The notes beneath the pieces were generated by a model, which was not told the origin of the DNA, did not search any database, and saw only the letters and a list, made by a program, of their open reading frames with translations. The position numbers were made by a program, and so were the translations under genes. Positions 61,962 to 64,000 of a stretch of DNA of 64,000 nt are shown piece after piece; positions within the stretch are counted from its first letter, which is position 1, and the number at the start of each line of letters is the position of its first letter. The DNA is from Rhyacichthys aspro (lineage: Eukaryota > Chordata > Actinopteri > Gobiiformes > Rhyacichthyidae), in assembly GCA_036850595.1 (NCBI GenBank), contig CM072156.1, positions 18,589,483 to 18,653,482 on the forward strand, given 5' to 3'.

Positions 61962-62580
61962 TCTGCTTTATTTTTGTAAATGTGAAATAAAGAGTCCTGG
62001 TCACAATAACAAATCTAATCTGAATCTGAAATGGTCACTACAACGTATAATATCGTCCAGTCTGGTTTCATCCAATAGCTCTGTTTTCTTTGGTTTGTCT
62101 CAATCTAAGATCTTATAGTATCAAGGTTAAGTCTGTTTTTGTCTTCTTTCCACTAGTTCTTAAATCCTCTGTGGAACCACTATGTACCAGGTCACAAGAA
62201 GCTACGAAATTAGCCTCTTTTGCATTATGTTTCACCCAAGTTTGTAACACACTGCATTCTCTCTATTTATGCAAATTAGCCATGTGCTTTTTGTTTCCTT
62301 TTTCACTAAGCACTGTTTTGATTTATTTTGCACGGCTATATACGGATCTTATGTGGGCTATATATCATATCATATCAGACAGAGGGGTTATTCGTCTCAA
62401 ATTTCATATCTCAATCTTCACGTTTTGTTAATGGTTTAGGATTTGTCTCTAATGAATGTCTTACAGAGGACATAGACTTATGCTACATTAAATTGCTCAA
62501 AACTTTTTCCAGGTTTGGTGTGTGCAGATATTTTCTTTTATGGATGCGACAGGTTTATGTTGGACTTAAAAGACACTCAC

Positions 62581-62775
62581 ATCTTTTTGAAGTCACAGGT
62601 GGTGTACTCGGGCCAGTCGATGTAGCAGACGACGCGGCCGGGCAGCTCGTCGATGTTGGAGTAGAAGTACTGAGGGAAGGCCAACAGCAGGGCCAGGACC
62701 CAGATCACTGCCACCACTACTTTGGTCTCAGTGGACGACATGCGCTGCTGCAGAGGGTGAATGATGGCCATGTAC
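62581..62775 (-). CDS. tacr1: tacr1 exon 2: tachykinin NK1 receptor, DRY motif to extracellular loop 2
   Basis: This exon encodes part of a rhodopsin-family G-protein-coupled receptor for substance P-type tachykinins at the plasma membrane. It starts with the last base of a split Arg codon, followed by YMAIIHPLQ, so the DRY motif spans the exon 1/2 junction. TM4 (VVVAVIWVLALLLAFPQ) follows, then extracellular loop 2 with the conserved disulphide Cys in RVVCYIDWPE. The acceptor reads CCGGCAG and the donor AT|GTGAGT. The length is 195 bp, the same as I recall for human TACR1 exon 2, and the phases match. Gln at human position 165 is kept. Loop 2 carries an additional Cys (EYTTCDFKK) that human NK1R lacks. 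Family assignment is near certain; subtype tacr1 rests mainly on exon 5. Confidence 0.95.
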
Positions 62776-64000
62776 CTGCCGGACACAAGGGACAGGGCAA
62801 TGAATACAAGATCTGAGGAAAGACTTTAAGTAGCTTTTTTGTCTGATTAAATTGATATAATCATTCAATTCAGTCATGTGTTTCTCTCCACTGACAGCCA
62901 TTCTTATTTTTTTCCAAAGTTTATGCAGTTGAGGTTTTCAAGGATGTTTGTGCTGAACATTTGGCAGATTTTAATTAGTTTTAATTGCTGTCATCTTGTG
63001 GTTCTAACCTTGCCGCGAGCCTTTGTACAAAGATAAACCGAATGACCCCCAGCCAGATACAAATTAACACTACAAAAAGATTGTTATTGATCTGCTCATT
63101 TTACTCTAAACTTTCATCTGAGCAGATTATATTTGCGCATTAAAGGAAGTCAGATGTTACGTGGAATGATAATTATTCTGTTTTCATTTTCAGAGAGTAT
63201 GTTTAAAAGCGTGTTGTTTTAGGGAAAGGCAGGTGAGACAGAATGAGGCGGTGTGCAGACATAGACAGAGAACCCATTGTTCCGTGTGTGAAGTCCTCCA
63301 TGTAGGCAAAGTGTAAAAAAATGCTTATTTGTGTGAAAGTCATGAACCTAAAATAGAGAGCTGTTAAATCAGAACACAGGCGAGGAAACCTGCAGGAAAT
63401 GAAGATTCACGCTCTCAAACCCACGCAGCACCAGCTCAGACATTTGACAGGGATGGACTTCTTTGGTTCCATAACAACATGATGGGTTTGGGTGAATATA
63501 TGCATCAAATCAGACTTGAAAAAAGAGACAATTTAATCCTAAAACCAAGTAAATATTAGATTGAGTACAAGACAAAACTGAACGTTTGAAAGGTGGACTT
63601 AAGACTGGCTCAAGTGCTGCATTATTTTCTTTCCCTAGAGTTGTTGTTCCAACTTAAGCCTGTGTTCCTATGCTTCAGAATAAGACTAGAAGCAAAAACT
63701 CAAATTGTAATGTATCGGATTGTTTTGCTGTAGTGATATTTTTTCGTGAGAGGCCTTATATTACAACTATTCACTTATCTGTCCACTCTAATTTATCAGA
63801 TATTATGAAGTATCTGCAGAATCCCTGTATCGTAATATTATTGTTACCGTGGATAGTGTATTATTGTATTGCGTGATACCATGAGATTCCTAACTCTGAT
63901 TAAAAGTACAGAAGGATCAACATTATTTTTTCATTAGTTTTTGCTGCTGAAGTCTGTGATTATGTTGTCCAGGTATTTGGTCATGTGAGCAGGTTGTCCA
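62776..64000 (-). other. tacr1: tacr1 intron 1, 3' part
   Basis: Non-coding sequence upstream of exon 2 on the minus strand, ending in the acceptor CCGGCAG. No exon 1 is seen. The plus-strand frame at 63670-63876 has no domain. Confidence 0.85.

Larger units (their letters stand above)
44635..62580 (-). other. tacr1: tacr1 intron 2 (17946 bp)
   Basis: This is a long GT-AG intron. It contains a foldback element (46333-46689), a SINE (47430-47530), family B copies (47040-47160, 52975-53110), a GGTCTTG-rich repeat (53806-54145), family A copies (56555-56745, 59440-59500), a truncated hAT end (57586-57740) and a long homopolymer block (59186-59293). Less repetitive segments at 45400-45720 and 48050-48280 might be regulatory. 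No other gene is recognised. Confidence 0.92.
34902..64000 (-). other. tacr1: tacr1 gene, 5'-incomplete (exons 2 to 5 plus introns)
   Basis: Joined exons (62775-62581, 44634-44484, 40812-40616, 35226-34902) stay in frame and give TM4 to TM7 and the tail. The missing exon 1 would encode the extracellular N-terminus, TM1 to TM3 and the D-R of DRY. I read the minus strand from 62776 to 64000 and saw no TM3-like coding sequence followed by a donor, so intron 1 is longer than 1.2 kb and extends beyond the window. No frameshift or in-frame stop interrupts the exons, so the gene looks functional. Confidence 0.93.

Noticed and set aside
62787..64000. Search for tacr1 exon 1
   Set aside because: No frame resembling TM1 to TM3 and ending in a donor before DRY; the exon lies outside the window.
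1..64000. CRISPR arrays, operons, phage or bacterial features
   Set aside because: No regularly spaced identical repeats, no ribosome-binding-site-led gene runs; the intron-exon structure and repeats are vertebrate.

Overview
The window looks like vertebrate, most probably teleost fish, nuclear DNA. It is AT-rich, has no dense run of genes, and is full of degraded DNA transposons, SINE and LINE fragments of types common in bony fish. The only gene I can recognise is a tachykinin receptor on the minus strand. Its C-terminal tail and its exon sizes (195, 151, 197 bp, then a terminal coding exon) point to the substance P / neurokinin-1 receptor, tacr1. I cannot tell whether it is the tacr1a or the tacr1b teleost paralogue.

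Layout. Bases 1-34901 lie 3' of the receptor stop codon and hold no coding gene I can support; the stretch is intergenic sequence plus an undefined tacr1 3'UTR. It contains two hAT-type non-autonomous elements with perfect 8-bp target-site duplications (11723-12131 and 26304-26810) and a third hAT-like element (3351-3783). It also holds a Tc1-like element (21661-22134), several other inverted-repeat elements (12479-12843, 17635-18296, 24960-25268, 32802-33060), a LINE reverse-transcriptase fragment (8601-8760) and LINE/SINE tails. Bases 34902-62775 hold tacr1 exons 5, 4, 3 and 2, read right to left, with introns of 5389, 3671 and 17946 bp. Bases 62776-64000 are the start of intron 1; exon 1 (N-terminus to the D-R of the DRY motif) is not in the window.

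The four exons join in frame with consensus splice sites. They give 288 complete codons plus the last base of a split Arg codon, covering TM4 to the C-terminal tail. The intron-4 donor makes an immediate in-frame stop if the intron is retained, matching the known human truncated NK1R, and a canonical AATAAA lies about 100 nt beyond that stop. Three copies of one tRNA-derived SINE family lie in tacr1 introns, all in the sense direction of the gene. Intron 4 also carries a pure (CAG)17 tract.

I found no operon, CRISPR array, phage, toxin system or other new molecular machine. The most useful observations concern receptor residue changes, a possible conserved truncated isoform, uncharacterised dispersed repeat families seen in several copies, and a homopolymer block at 59186-59293 that may be a sequencing artefact.
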